From NCBI GenBank assembly GCA_024220505.1, contig JAKZZE010000012.1, positions 558,001 through 622,000 on the forward strand: a stretch of DNA of 64,000 nt, in the 5' to 3' direction. The translations under genes were made by a program, and so were the position numbers. How positions within the stretch are numbered: the first letter of the stretch is position 1; each line of letters opens with the position of its first letter. The stretch comes from Rhizopus arrhizus (taxonomy: Eukaryota > Mucoromycota > Mucoromycetes > Mucorales > Rhizopodaceae). Positions 46,304-57,191 of the stretch are shown one piece after another. A model generated the notes under the pieces. It was given only the letters and a program-made list of their open reading frames with translations. It was not told the origin of the DNA and did no database searches.

Positions 46304-46308
46304 GACTC

Positions 46309-46678
46309 ATATCTTTAATGTAAAGTATAAATAGCTTTATGTTATTCTTTTTTTTTTACATTATTCTTAGTCTCTTTATATACTGCACTTCTTACGACTT
46401 TGTCCCGCATCAAATGACTCCTGTTGTAAACATAGTTATTTTCTATATGATATCAGTTGTATTAAAATAAATAACGATACACAAAAGATTAAACTATGAT
46501 TGAACAACTCCACACTTTTCCAAATTTAGAACAATAAGATCAATATCTGTCATCCTAGAGAGTCTAATCAATTGTCAACCCCAAAAATAATTAGATCAAA
46601 GTTAATTGACTGGTTATTATTTCTATTGTTCAACTTCAGATGCATATATTAGAACATCGACAAGCTTTAGCTTAGTCA
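46309..46678. other. Interior of Tc1 element A upstream of its transposase
   Basis: AT-rich, with a TATAAATAG and a long T run near 46350-46362 that look LTR-derived. No gene is supported. Confidence 0.3.
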
Positions 46679-47911
46679 TTGGTTCTTCAGCACGACATCG
46701 TGACCGAGTCTATATCTTTTATATCTACGCTCACAAAGAATATAAATAGATGCCAACTTTTTATCCATAAAGCGAGGCCTTTTCGCAATATAAAGAAATC
46801 TGCAATAAAGAAGGATTTTAATTTTGTATTGCTGCTATTATTTTTTTTGTTTAATTTTTTATTTAATCTTGCGATTAAAACAACTCCTACTATCAGCAAA
46901 TCTGTTCAGAAACAAATCCAAATGCTTTTGGCTAGTAATATGACATATGAACAAGTTATGGAACGCATTCCCCGATTGAAAAAGTCAACTTTAGGTAGGT
47001 ATGTGAACACGTTTTTTCCAAATCGAATGAAGGCAGCCCCTAGTAAAAGAGCAACTACTGGTGAAACTACCAAGTCATACATCCGTAGACAAGTAATAAA
47101 GGGTGAGTTCAAGGCAGCCAAAGCAGTACATCAATATCTGAATGGTTTGGGATATACTATTGGTTATTCTGGAGTCTTGAAGCTTCTTAAAAGTATGAAC
47201 TTCAGAGCTAAAATCAAAGCGAAGAAGCCTCTGCTCAGTAAACAGCATAAGGAACGACGTTTAGCATGGGCTATGGCCCACAAAGACTGGACAACCGATG
47301 ACTGGAGGCGTATGGTGTTTAGTGATGAGACTAAAGTCAATGTTTTCGGATCAGACGGTTGCAATTATTACTGGAGCCGACCAGACGATGTATTGCAGCC
47401 TCATCACTTAGACCTTACAGTGAAAGGCGACCAAGGAAGTGTCATGGTATGGGGTTGTATTACTTATGATGGACCTGGGTATGCTTGTTAGATACATGAT
47501 GGAACTATGAAAGCTGTAGATTATGTAAATATCTTGGAAACTACACTTATGGACAGCCTAAAGTACTATGGATACAATCCTGAGGATATCTATTTTCAAC
47601 AAGATAAGGATCCCAAGCACACTTCGAAGCTTTCTAAGCAATAATTTGTGGATAATAACTTCAAGAGTGATCATATCTTTAGCTGGCCAGCCCAAAGTCC
47701 CGATTTAAACCCTATGGAACATGTATGGCATCACCTTAAACTCAAGCTGAGTGTATATGACACTAAGGCTAAAGGAGTGCATGATTTATGAGAAAGAATC
47801 GAAAAAGAATGGAATACTTTTACAGTGGATGAGTGTAGAAAATATATAGATAGCATGCCGGATAGTTATAAAGCAGTTATTAATGCTAAAGGGGGACATA
47901 CCCGTTATTAA
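46679..47911 (+). pseudogene. Tc1/mariner transposase of element A, three stops
   Basis: One frame with helix-turn-helix region (ISKSVQKQIQMLLASNMTYE), then the DDE domain: FSDETKVNVFGSDG, VMVWGCITYDGPG, QQDKDPKHTSK and SPDLNPMEHVWHHLK, the D-D34E arrangement of Tc1. Stops: TAG 47489-47491, TAA 47642-47644, TGA 47789-47791. All three catalytic residues remain. The first 60 or so codons of the open frame are hydrophobic and AT-rich and probably not part of the protein; the true start is near 46870. Confidence 0.85.
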
Positions 47912-47931
47912 ATAAAATTTACGTTCAAGCG

Positions 47932-48137
47932 GAAAAATTGTCCCAGTGCGGTGTTTTTTTTCTATTGCTGATTAACTCGGACTGTGTAATCTCCGAGCTT
48001 CGGATCTTTAATATTATGTAGCACGGCGTGCGACCTTTCTAATGAGCATAAAACTAGCCACATAGCCTAAGAATTGGTCGAGTTACAGTGTCCAAAGTAA
48101 AAATGTTGAAACACTGGGACAATTAGTCCACCCACTG
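47932..48137 (-). repeat. Right terminal inverted repeat of Tc1 element A
   Basis: Inverted match to 37823-37847 plus 43860-44045. Contains GGCACGCCGTGC-like and TCCGAGCTTCGGA-like short palindromes. CACTGGGACAATT occurs both at the inner edge and near the outer edge, a double-site arrangement known from some Tc1 elements. Confidence 0.8.
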
Positions 48138-48307
48138 TATAACGGGCATAGGGATCCGGGTACTTGAGTTCCACAGCTTTGATAATTGACTTCTTGATAC
48201 TTTCGTAAGCTACCTGATGTTTGTATTCCCAGACAAACCTCATGTTCTTCTTTAGTAACCTATTCAGAGGCTCAATGACTTCACCAAAACCTTGAATATG
48301 GCGTCGA
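48138..48307 (-). repeat. Gypsy reverse transcriptase fragment, inverted partner of 37653-37822
   Basis: On the minus strand it continues, after removal of LTR D, from the RT fragment at 50970-50800: ALASFYR joins RHIQGFGEVIEPLNRLL in frame. So this side is the original Pol context and the left copy is the duplicate. Confidence 0.85.
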
Positions 48308-48867
48308 TGATATATCCATCATTCATAACTCGATATGAAAACAGTATTAATAAGCTACATGTAAAATGTATCCAATAGATAGGCTACAGGTTAATTCGGA
48401 TAATCTTCATTAAGGATAAGATGCTGCGTAATTGCACGGTTAAATTATATTAAATCCAGGAACTAAATCACAGTCAATCGCAGTCAATCATATACAGTGA
48501 CCCACAAAACTGTCCCAATGTTTCGTAATTTTCTCTTCTAGGGCTTGTGGCTCCATAGTTGTTAAGCTAATGTACATCTTATTGTATATCATTCGATAGC
48601 CAAAATCTTGTAGTACCAAACAATGTAAAGTAAAAGCAAATTAAAACAGCGCAGACGGAGACAGAGGGGATAGAAAACAAGCGGTGCATTGGGACAGTTT
48701 TGCGGCACTTTTGAAAAAAAACAAAAAACGATGAAATAGCGACCCACAAGTTGTATAGATGTACCAAACTGCTTAAAGATGTGCATTGTACGTCTCTAAG
48801 TCGAACTTTACTCACTGCTGAAGTTTCAAGCTCCTACTGATTTATTACTCTCTCATTATATCTCAAC

Positions 48868-49897
48868 ATGAAACAAGTCTCTCAAGATACAGTTGTTCAA
48901 GCAATTTCTTTACTTCAACAAGGTAAGTCGGTTCGGGAAGTGGAAAGGATTACTGGCTTGAGTAAGAGTGCTGTTGGGAGACTCCAAAAATCCCATTGCT
49001 TTGGACTTGGAAAGCCAAAAGGCGGCCGACCCAAGTTACTGTCTGCAGCTGATGAACGCTATTGTGTGCGCCAAGTGACCAACAACCGCATATCCAGTGC
49101 AACAAAGGTGGCTAAGGAGCTAGAAAAAGACACTGGAAGAAACGTAAGTGTCGATACCGTGTGCAGAGCCCTTCGTAATGCCGGTCTTGGTGCGATTGAG
49201 AAGCCGAAGAAGCCTTTGCTTAGTGCGAAAAACATTCGCAAGAGGCTTTCTTGGTGTATGGCTCACAAGGACTGGATAGTAGATGACTGGAAACGCGTTG
49301 TTTGGTCGGACGAGACAAAAATCAATAGATTTAACTCTGATGGACGCACCTGGACTTGGATTTGATCCGGAGAAAGCCTGAAATCCCATCATGTCAAGAT
49401 GACCGTTAAACACGGTGGAGGCAATATCATGCTGTGGAGTACCATTACCTATGCTGGGGTTGGTTGGATGTGCAAAATCAATGGTAATATGGATAACACA
49501 CTGTACAAAGAGATTTTGGAGGATGAACTGGAGCGTACAATTGAGTATGGAACCAGTAAGCTAGGGCTAGAAAGACATCAGGTGATTTTCCAACATGACA
49601 ATGATCCTAAACATACGTCCAAATTAGTCAAAGAATATCTTGAACAGCAATCCTACAACATCCTGGAGTGACCAGCACAGTTCCCTGACTTGAATCCAAT
49701 TGAAAATATATGGTCGTTGTTAAATAGAAGGTTGAATGATTATGAAACAACACCAAAAGGCATGAATGAACTATACGAACGAGTAACTAAATTTTGATAC
49801 GACTTAATGAAGCCGGAAGAGTGCCAAAAGGTCATAGAAACAGTGCCTAAGCATATAAAACAATGTATCAAGAATAAAGGACGCTGGACTGACTGAT
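48868..49897 (+). pseudogene. Tc1 transposase of element B, three stops
   Basis: Starts MKQVSQDTVVQAISLLQQGK with helix-turn-helix (VREVERITGLSKSAVGRL), GRPK linker, then WSDETKINRFNSDG, GGGNIMLWSTITYAGVGW, FQHDNDPKHTSK and FPDLNPIENIWSLL. Stops at 49363-49365 (TGA where element C has CGA), 49669-49671 (TGA where element D has TGG; element C shares this TGA) and 49795-49797 (TGA where element C has TGG). LTR C is inserted right at the last codons (GRWTD). Confidence 0.9.
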
Positions 49898-50308
49898 TTA
49901 TCCAAGAATAGAAAAGAACAAGAGAGGACGAGACTCGATAAAGAGATTGCTTTATTTAATAAGAAAATGATACTCTATTTATACTTTTCATATACGGATA
50001 ATATTTCATGTCATGGATTAATAATTAATGAGTATGATATAACTGATGACAAATAGATAATGGTTACGTGTTCCTCCATTGTTATCTTTGTCATCGTAAG
50101 CATTTATCCATAGAATACTCGTATATGATTGACTGCGATTGACTGTGATTTAGTCCCTGGATTTAATATAATTTAACCGTGCAATTACGCAGCATCTTAT
50201 CCTTGATGAAGATTATCCGAATTAACCTGTAGCCTATCTATTGGATATATTTTACATGTAGCTTATTAATACTGTTTTCATATCGAGTTATGAATGATGG
50301 ATACATCA
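49894..50308 (-). mobile_element. Solo LTR C, 415 bp, at the transposase end of element B
   Basis: TGATTTATCCAAG to GATACATCA, TSD CTGAC at 49889-49893 and 50309-50313. Same family as the LTR that hosts element B. Confidence 0.95.
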
Positions 50309-50799
50309 CTGACTATTAATGTCAAATAAATAAACTATTTAGTTTTTTTTCAAAAGTGCCGCAAAACTGTCCCAATGCACCGCTTGTTTTCTATCCCCTC
50401 TGTCTCCGTCTGCGCTGTTTTAATTTGCTTTTACTTTACATTGTTTGGTACTACAAGATTTTGGCTATCGAATGATATACAATAAGATGTACATTAGCTT
50501 AACAACTATGGAGCCACAAGCCCTAGAAGAAAAAATTACGAAACATTGGGACAGTTTTGCGGGTCACTGTACGAGTATTCTATTGATAAATGCTTATGAT
50601 GACAAAGATAACAATGGAAGAACACGTAACCATTATCTATTTGTCATCAGTTATATCATACTCATTAATTATTAATCCATGACATGAAATATTATCCGTG
50701 TATGAAAAGTATAAATAGAGCATCATTTTCTTATTAAATAAAACAATCTCTTTATCGAGTCTCGTCCTCTCTTGTTACTTTCTATTCTTGGATAAATTA

Positions 50800-50970
50800 G
50801 TCGATAGAAACTAGCTAAAGCAGTGAATGCTCTAATATCTTTGACATTATGGTGCCGCTTAAAGTTAATGATCTTTTCTGCATTCTTTGGGTTCGGCGTT
50901 ATACCAATTGGGGAGACAATAAATCCTAGTACCGTGCCCCGCAAACCCTTCAAGTTTTTTGTTTTTTTTT
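50800..50970 (-). pseudogene. Gypsy reverse transcriptase fragment
   Basis: Minus strand reads GLRGTVLGFIVSPIGITPNP, IINFKRHHNVKDIRAFTALA and SFYR, the RT thumb region, then meets LTR D. It is continuous with 48307-48138 once LTR D is removed. Confidence 0.85.
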
Positions 50971-51084
50971 CGTCTTTTGCTTGTGACTAAGCATTGAGTA
51001 CTACAATTGGTAGCATGCTATACCTCATTTGAAAGCTACGGTGACAGAGTACTTGCATAATGTTTAAACTCCGAGCTACATGTA

Positions 51085-52714
51085 CAGTAGCGGACAAAAC
51101 TGGTGCACAAAAATTAAAATCAACATTGTATCTCCGCCATATGTCTGCGACTTTTGTGGCATATACCATCTGAAAGACAGTCCAAAATATACATTATGTT
51201 ATGTAAACCGGAACTGTGCCGGACATCCCCCAGGCATAAGGTCATTTTTAGTGATTTTTTGCATATTTCAATTTTCGCCAAAAATGTAGTGCTTGTCTAG
51301 CCTTCTTTCAATTTTCCCCATATCTCTCCCGTTTGCTTTCAGATTTCACAGCATATTAGTAAATTTTAGTAGCTCTTAAAAAATATATAAAACTGTACTT
51401 ATTTTGTATTTCCCATTGAGTCCCCCCTTTTGTTTTTACCCTATTCACTATAACAAAGTACTAGCCTTATATGTTTAAGAAAATAAGCAACTGTAAAAAC
51501 GAAACTCTGAGATCTCGAACACGCCTAGTTCGTACGACAGCAGATATTTCTAGAGTAACAAGGATCTCTAAATGGACAATCAACAGGAGAAAGAGGGAAG
51601 AAAGAAACTTAATGTCTTGTGATCATGAAGGTCTCCCGCTTTTAGTCTGAAAAGTTACTAGCTCAATCACCAACCTAAAGCTTGGACAAGGTCCGTTACA
51701 CACAGTTTCTGATGCTCAGCACATTTCGAGGACCTTAAGATACAGTATTAGTAGACTGTTAGTCTGAAGGCACTGTAGGAAGCTAGATTTTGAGTCCGGA
51801 AGTAAGGAATCGAAGAATTTCATCAGCTGTATAAGTCGGAAAAAGCGATGAATGTGGTATCACAACAAGCCATTGTATACTATAGAGGGCTGAAAGTCTT
51901 CTATCTTTAGCAATGAAACAAATATGAACATTATGGATGCAGACAGTATACACTAATATTGAAAGCAAGTCGAGCAACCTGAGCGATTTTTTCACGGTGA
52001 TCAAACAATGAAGCATGCTGGCTGCTCTGTTATGTTTTAAGGCTGTATTAGATATTGAGGACCAGAATATGTGTGTCAGGTATACGATGGTATAATGAAC
52101 TCATAAATATACACATATATTTCGCTTACTTCATACCACAAAAGCCTAGCGTATAGTGGTCTAAAACGTCGTAATCTCTCGTTTCAGTATGACAATGACA
52201 CAAGGCACAAGTCAACGCATGTCACAAACTCAATATTTGATAACAGCGCTTCTGTGCTACAAGTTTAGCCGCCACTAATCCCGGCCTAAGTCCGCTTAAG
52301 CATGCCAGGTGGCAATTGATGGCAAAGGTATGATGATACGACACTAGATCAAAAAGGGTCGATGATCTTTGGAAAAGAATAGTTAAAGAGCCGGGTTCTT
52401 TTACTGAAAATGATATACACGCATATTATTAGCATATGCAAAGAAGAATATCCGATAATATCAAGAGATGAGATGATTATATAAAGTCTAAGATTTTAGC
52501 CACTTTTGCGGTTTTTAGAAAATATAAGATTTTATAAATTCAAAGCACGCTTATCGCTCAGTTTTAACAATGTCATGCTTAGAACATACATAGATTACAA
52601 TGACTAGTATATCCTCCTTCTAGTACAGTTTCATGACTATTGCAATTACCATGAGCAGGTAATGGTAGTTAAAAGCTAAAAAAAAGTTTTGTGCACCAGT
52701 TTTGTCCGCTACTG
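51085..52714 (+). mobile_element. Tc1-like element E1, heavily decayed
   Basis: CAGTAGCGGACAAAACTGGTG start and exact inverse end, TA flanks (51083-51084, 52715-52716), 1630 bp. The transposase on the plus strand (about 51480-52440) is full of stops but recognisable: TLRSRTRLVRTTADISRVT, FSNETNMNIMDADS, MKHAGCSVMF and TMTQGTSQ-type remnants of the DDE core. A second copy of the same length lies at 62339-63968, inverted. Confidence 0.85.
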
Positions 52715-52834
52715 TATGTGAGATTAAACCAAATCTGAATTATAATTTGAATAAAATTATCTTTTACTCTTATAAATATTGGTTACACACTACTTAAACA
52801 TTATATGGTGAGGCTACCAGCCATATATTTATAA

Positions 52835-54407
52835 TTAAGAGATCAAACAGCAACACACACTTATCCACTGCTAAAAGAGTCCGCAGAGCATCTGCACCAC
52901 ATTTCACTTTTCTTTTAGACGAAACACAACTCCTTTCGTTCGAAAACTTAGCTAAGCTTATTAAACAACATCCTCGACGACACTGTTAAGGATACATAAG
53001 ATTATAGTCACTTTATTTTAGTAAAAGGAATCATATATGATCCTGAATAATATGTTGACATAACTTGGAATCATTTATAACATTATTCCCAACACAGATC
53101 AATAAAATACTTTGATTAGATTTTTATATTAAGCTTTATTCATATTTACTTCACATAGTCAAATAAGATGACATGGTTGTAATGTAGTTTATTAATAATA
53201 TGAGCATGTTGAATAAGGAATGACGATTACTTACCGGATCATCATTAGTCATGAAAACATTTATCCTGACTGAGATATTATTGTTAACAATAATATCCAA
53301 TCACGGAACTAAGGATCTTTATATCCATCCGTACCGTCTCCTTAAATAGTTATATCTGAAACCATCCCAATAGCATAATTGACAATACAAGCTAGGAACA
53401 GGCTAAACTAATAATTAGAAATAGTAATCATCTATTCTGTCATGTTGATTATAAATCTGTCCTAATTCTTTATCCGTATCATGTCTATAAATACTCTCAC
53501 TTTTTACATGTAGAATTTATTTTTTTATCTAATCATAGTTATCTTAACTTAATAAAGAGATACCAAGTTCTAACAGTATTTCTTTATCTTTGATTGCTAT
53601 ATTATATTTACCTAAAACTCCCCTATTCTAAACAGACACTCCGAAAGCTCAATAACAACAACAACATCTTATCACACAGCAGCCACCGAGTTCATGTCAG
53701 GATCCACTACAAACTTTCAATCAACTCTTGGAAACAATGACTCTCAATCGCCGTTGTTTTCAGGACAATCATACAATGCGTCAGACTTCCATATTTACAT
53801 GCTAAATGAACGTGCTCGCACAGTACCTAGTCCTAATTATGAGCATCCTCAAAGCATACGCATTTGGCTTATTGATTATGAACACCAGGCCAAACTTCAT
53901 GGTGTGAGTAATCTTGACCTATGCGCCCGGTATGTTGCCACATACATGCCACTTAACATCAAAAACTGGCTTTCACGTAGACCTCCTCCTATTTTAGCCA
54001 AATGGAATTTAATGAAAGAAGATTTAATTTCTAGGTTTGGGGTATCTGAAGAAGTCGACAATAAACGACGTTTAAAAGACCTAAAGAAATGTCGTAAAGA
54101 CCCTAAGCAATCGATTCGCTTACATGCTACAGATTTCGAGTATCTTCTGAGTTTAATCACTGAAAATTATACAGAAGATACCAAGATCACTATGTTTATT
54201 CAATCACTAGATAAAGCAGAAACTCGATTGTCATTGATTGCGTTACAAGCAGCATTAGGATTAACAACTTTGGACCAGATCATAGCAAAAGCGATTGAAG
54301 TGGAAGACAGGGCGAGATTACAAGATCAACCGCAAACACAACAAGAGGAGGAGTATGTAAAAGATACGATGCAAGGAGATTCCGGGCCGGGTACCTGTCC
54401 TACATAA
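52835..54407 (+). pseudogene. Gypsy-type Gag, split by a solo LTR
   Basis: A Gag frame before the LTR (AKRVRRASAPHFTFLLDETQ, KLIKQHPRRH) continues after it (SESSITTTTSYHTAATEF, MSGSTTNFQSTLG) once the LTR and one GACAC are removed. The main part has QSIRIWLIDYEHQAKLHGVS, LSRRPPPILAKWNLMKEDLI and LHATDFEYLLSL, typical of retrotransposon Gag helices. A stop at 54405-54407 is followed by recognisable but broken continuation (VNAPKFSGSNGITL). No zinc knuckle was seen. Confidence 0.75.
52984..53636 (+). mobile_element. Solo LTR I, 653 bp, inside gag
   Basis: TGTTAAGGATACATAAG to CTATTCTAAACA, TSD GACAC at 52979-52983 and 53637-53641. TATAAATAC near 53489 and AATAAAGAG near 53552 are the likely promoter and polyadenylation elements. 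Its end matches the LTR remnant at 13879-14003. Confidence 0.87.
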
Positions 54408-54602
54408 GACCCAATTATGGTAGTCAATGCGCCCAAATTTTCCGGATCGAATGGTATAACTTTAATGACCGCCGCACGTAAACGCAGCTCGTAAATCGCG
54501 TAACATCGATAAAAAACTACACCTTTGACGGACTAAAAAAGAAGGATTGCGTGCCCGCTGTTTTTTGCACAGAGGCATCCATTACCTCAAACGATTGAAA
54601 TA

Positions 54603-56284
54603 CACTATTTTCAGAAATTATTCGCCAAACTTTTGAAAAAATTAGCTGAATTTAAAAAATACAATTAGCCATTTTCCTGAGGCAATCTTAGCCAAAAAAT
54701 AAAAATCCTTTTAGCCAAATTCAGCATATAAATTAGCCATTTCGTAGTACGCTTTCTTTACTGTTTCTTTTTACTTTGATTAATCCCTAGTTATGAGTAC
54801 TTTTGTATATGAAGACGGCCTTGGAAATTTTGTGGGAGAGAATGGAGAAGAAGCAATAATTACTGAAATGGAGGTTGACGATGAAACTTATCCACTAGAC
54901 AGCGTTACAAACTATGATCAGTACATCGACTTGAAGCCTCCTGAGAAGCAAGTTATAAAAAAAGAAAAGATTGAGAGCGCTGGTGGAGTACTAGTCGAGG
55001 CTCATTCAACAGGAAAGGGAAGACGTGCTTACAGAAAGTACTCATACGAGGATAAAGAGTATTTCTTTGAGCTAGTTTATGAAAAGGGTTTGAAAGTAGC
55101 CGAAGCCGCAAGGAAGCTAGGTATGCCTACGCGGACTGCCCAGGGCTGGTACGATAGAGACCAAAAAGATCCACAAGATATTATTCAGCGAAAAGCTGCT
55201 AAGAATCCTGTTGGAAGACCACCATCTTTAGGCGAGGAACACAGGGTATTTTTAGTTGATTACATTGATAAGAAGCCATCGTTAACATTAGATGAAATAA
55301 TGGACGGTTTATCAGCTCAATTTATGGACCTGAGCATCTCTAAAACTGCTGTATACAATTTCATGAAAGAAAAATGTAGAATCAGCTTGAAGAAGGCACA
55401 CTTCCATTCAGCGGAAAGAAACTCATCTGAGAACATCGAAAGAAGATACAAATGGATTAAAAGATGGATGGAGACTGATATGGACTATCTCAGTAATTGT
55501 ATATTTATCGATGAAGCTGCTTTTCATATCAATATGAAGAGAACTGTAGCTTGGTCTAAGATAGGTAGTCGTGCCGAAGTAGTTATACCCAAGACAAGAG
55601 CAAAGACTACGACCATACTTGGGGCAATTTCTCCATATGGAGTTATCAATGTGAAAGTGAGAAAGCCAAGAGCCGTTAAGCAAAATAAGAAGAGAAAATC
55701 AGGAGGCGGTAAAGCAGTAATCAACACTCAAAGTAGAGGTGGTACTGTTACAGGCCACTATTTCAATTTCATATGCGACACAATGGATATTTTAGACAAA
55801 CACGAGGAGTTCAAAGATTGCTACATAGTAATGGATAACGCGCCTATTCACAAGAACGCTGACATTGAAAAAGAGATTAACAGACGGGGATATGGTTGTA
55901 TATATCTTCCTCCATATTCCCCTGAGCTAAATCCTATTGAGCAGTTTTGGTCTGTTTGTAAGAGCAAAATGAAAAGAGAAGAACTCTTGCAAGAAGAAAC
56001 ATTATCCTCAAGAATACGTGATGCATGCAATAGTATTCTTTTGAGTGATCTTAAAGGATTTTGTAGATATTCTATGACAAGGTTTGAAGATTGCTTAAAT
56101 AGAAAACATATTTAATAAAGAAAGAATTACACTTAATTAGCATAATTTGGCTAATTTATATGCTGAATTTGGCTAAAAGGATTTTTATTTTTTGGCTAAG
56201 ATTGCCTCAGGAAAATGGCTAATTGTATTTTTTAAATTCAGCTAATTTTTTCAAAAGTTTGGCGAATAATTTCTGAAAATAGTG
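54603..56284 (+). mobile_element. Complete TIR transposon, 1682 bp, IS630/Tc1 superfamily
   Basis: Starts CACTATTTTCAGAAATTATT and ends with the inverse, TA on both sides (54601-54602, 56285-56286). Terminal repeats of about 145 bp are almost identical, with repeated TTAGCCA / TTAGCCAAA motifs. It carries one intact transposase and sits in the broken gag continuation. Confidence 0.93.
54793..56115 (+). CDS. Transposase, 440 residues, intact (DDE_3 type)
   Basis: Start MSTFVYEDGLGNFVGENGEE. Acidic N-terminus, then a DNA-binding part with a basic patch and helix-turn-helix (YFFELVYEKGLKVAEAARKL, RTAQGWYDRDQKD), a GRPP hook, a second winged region (LTLDEIMDGLSAQF), then the DDE domain: FIDEAAFHINMKR (first Asp), YIVMDNAPIHKNAD (second Asp), YLPPYSPELNPIEQFWS (Glu). 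All catalytic residues are in place and no stop interrupts the frame. The ATG lies inside the element about 45 bases past the terminal repeat. The relative at 4381-5583 has lost the second Asp. A recent, possibly active copy. Confidence 0.93.
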   Translation: MSTFVYEDGLGNFVGENGEEAIITEMEVDDETYPLDSVTNYDQYIDLKPPEKQVIKKEKIESAGGVLVEAHSTGKGRRAYRKYSYEDKEYFFELVYEKGLKVAEAARKLGMPTRTAQGWYDRDQKDPQDIIQRKAAKNPVGRPPSLGEEHRVFLVDYIDKKPSLTLDEIMDGLSAQFMDLSISKTAVYNFMKEKCRISLKKAHFHSAERNSSENIERRYKWIKRWMETDMDYLSNCIFIDEAAFHINMKRTVAWSKIGSRAEVVIPKTRAKTTTILGAISPYGVINVKVRKPRAVKQNKKRKSGGGKAVINTQSRGGTVTGHYFNFICDTMDILDKHEEFKDCYIVMDNAPIHKNADIEKEINRRGYGCIYLPPYSPELNPIEQFWSVCKSKMKREELLQEETLSSRIRDACNSILLSDLKGFCRYSMTRFEDCLNRKHI

Positions 56285-56286
56285 TA

Positions 56287-56512
56287 ATTTTTTCGCTTCT
56301 AATGATGGTATTTTCGAAGCAGTCACTGTACCACTCGATGAGCTACGGTCATTCAAAGACGAAAAAAACAATTTGGCTGACCGTCAAGTAAGGTTACGGC
56401 GTGATTGCAGACCGGATACTGCCCATATTTGAAACTTACACCCAATTATGGATTCATTTAATGATTCTGCACCATGTTATAGGCAGACATAATAAAATAA
56501 TAAATTATGCTA
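56287..56512. other. Retroelement remnant followed by an LTR start
   Basis: Broken pol/gag-like sequence, then from about 56473 an LTR start (TGTTATAGGCAGACATAATA) matching, inverted, the end of block H near 46303. That LTR is interrupted at a TA (56511-56512) by the next Tc1 element. Confidence 0.5.
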
Positions 56513-56726
56513 CAGTGACTCCCAAAAGTGTCCCAATGTTTTGTAATTTTGTCTTTCACTGTCATTGGTGCTATTGCTGTTTGCATAAAATATGCCTTGT
56601 TCTACCTCATTTGAAAGCTACGGTAGTGTAGATGTACGTGGTACAAGTTACGTCTCAATTGATGTAACACGGGCGGAGATAAAGCATATACAAAACGAGC
56701 GGTGCATTGGGACACTTTTGGGAGCA

Positions 56727-57150
56727 TGTTGTATCCACACAACTAGTAAAGTGAACATTCATGGATAAACGAGAGATCTCCGCAATAGCCAACTCTGCCC
56801 TGTTGTCCCTATCGGCGTTCCCACGACTATATCGGAACCTGATTATAACAACGGCAGTTCAATCCAACCTTATTCGATAATTATCGTTAGATCAATAATT
56901 TATCTACTTCATTGTCCCTTAATTCGTCAAGAAGACAGCGGCTATTGATTATCTACTATCTTTCCTTTATCTTCCCATCCTTCCCACATTATTCTTTTAA
57001 CCGATCAATTGAAATAGCGGTAAAGATCCAGACATCCAAAAAGTATAAATAGCCTCAAATGTTTTTATTAATAAAGCAACATATAATCTTTAGTTTCATA
57101 ACTATTGTCTTTTTTAGTTTTTGTCTCTTATTTTAATACTTGGCAAAACA
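56727..57150 (+). mobile_element. Solo LTR F, 424 bp, in Tc1 element C
   Basis: TGTTGTATCCACACAAC to TTGGCAAAACA, TSD GAGCA at 56722-56726 and 57151-57155. TATAAATAG near 57041 and AATAAAGC near 57069. Same family as LTR E. Confidence 0.95.
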
Positions 57151-57191
57151 GAGCATATTGAAAAAATCGGAATCTCTTTATTTATTTATTA

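Larger units (their letters stand above)
37823..48137 (+). mobile_element. Tc1-like element A, carrying a chromovirus and a stack of LTRs
   Basis: Begins CAGTGGGTGGACTAATTGTC and ends with its inverse (GGACAATTAGTCCACCCACTG, finishing at 48137), flanked by TA. Terminal repeats are about 205 bp; the left one is split after 25 bases by the chromovirus at 37848-43854, resumes at 43860 and matches 47932-48137 inverted. Without insertions the element is about 2.1 kb, including the transposase relic at 46679-47911. Confidence 0.85.
48495..50569 (+). mobile_element. Tc1-like element B, inserted in LTR D
   Basis: CAGTGACCCACAAAACTGTC start and inverse end at 50569, TA flanks at 48493-48494 and 50570-50571. 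Terminal repeats of about 230 bp with GCGGTGCATTGGGACAGTTT at the inner end. About 1655 bp without the LTR inside it. Intact LTR relatives read across the site with a single TA, confirming the insertion. Confidence 0.93.
48308..50799 (+). mobile_element. LTR D (415 bp) in Gypsy pol, split by Tc1 element B
   Basis: Parts 48308-48494 and 50570-50799. Starts TGATATATCCATC, ends TTGGATAAATTA. TSD GTCGA at 48303-48307 and 50800-50804. The plus strand carries TATAAATAG and AATAAAACAATC. Opposite orientation to LTR A. Confidence 0.9.

Noticed and set aside
52984..54407. Solo LTR I and the gag frame as 5' LTR plus gag of one element
   Set aside because: The LTR has its own GACAC duplication and the gag frame continues upstream of it, so it is an insertion in gag.
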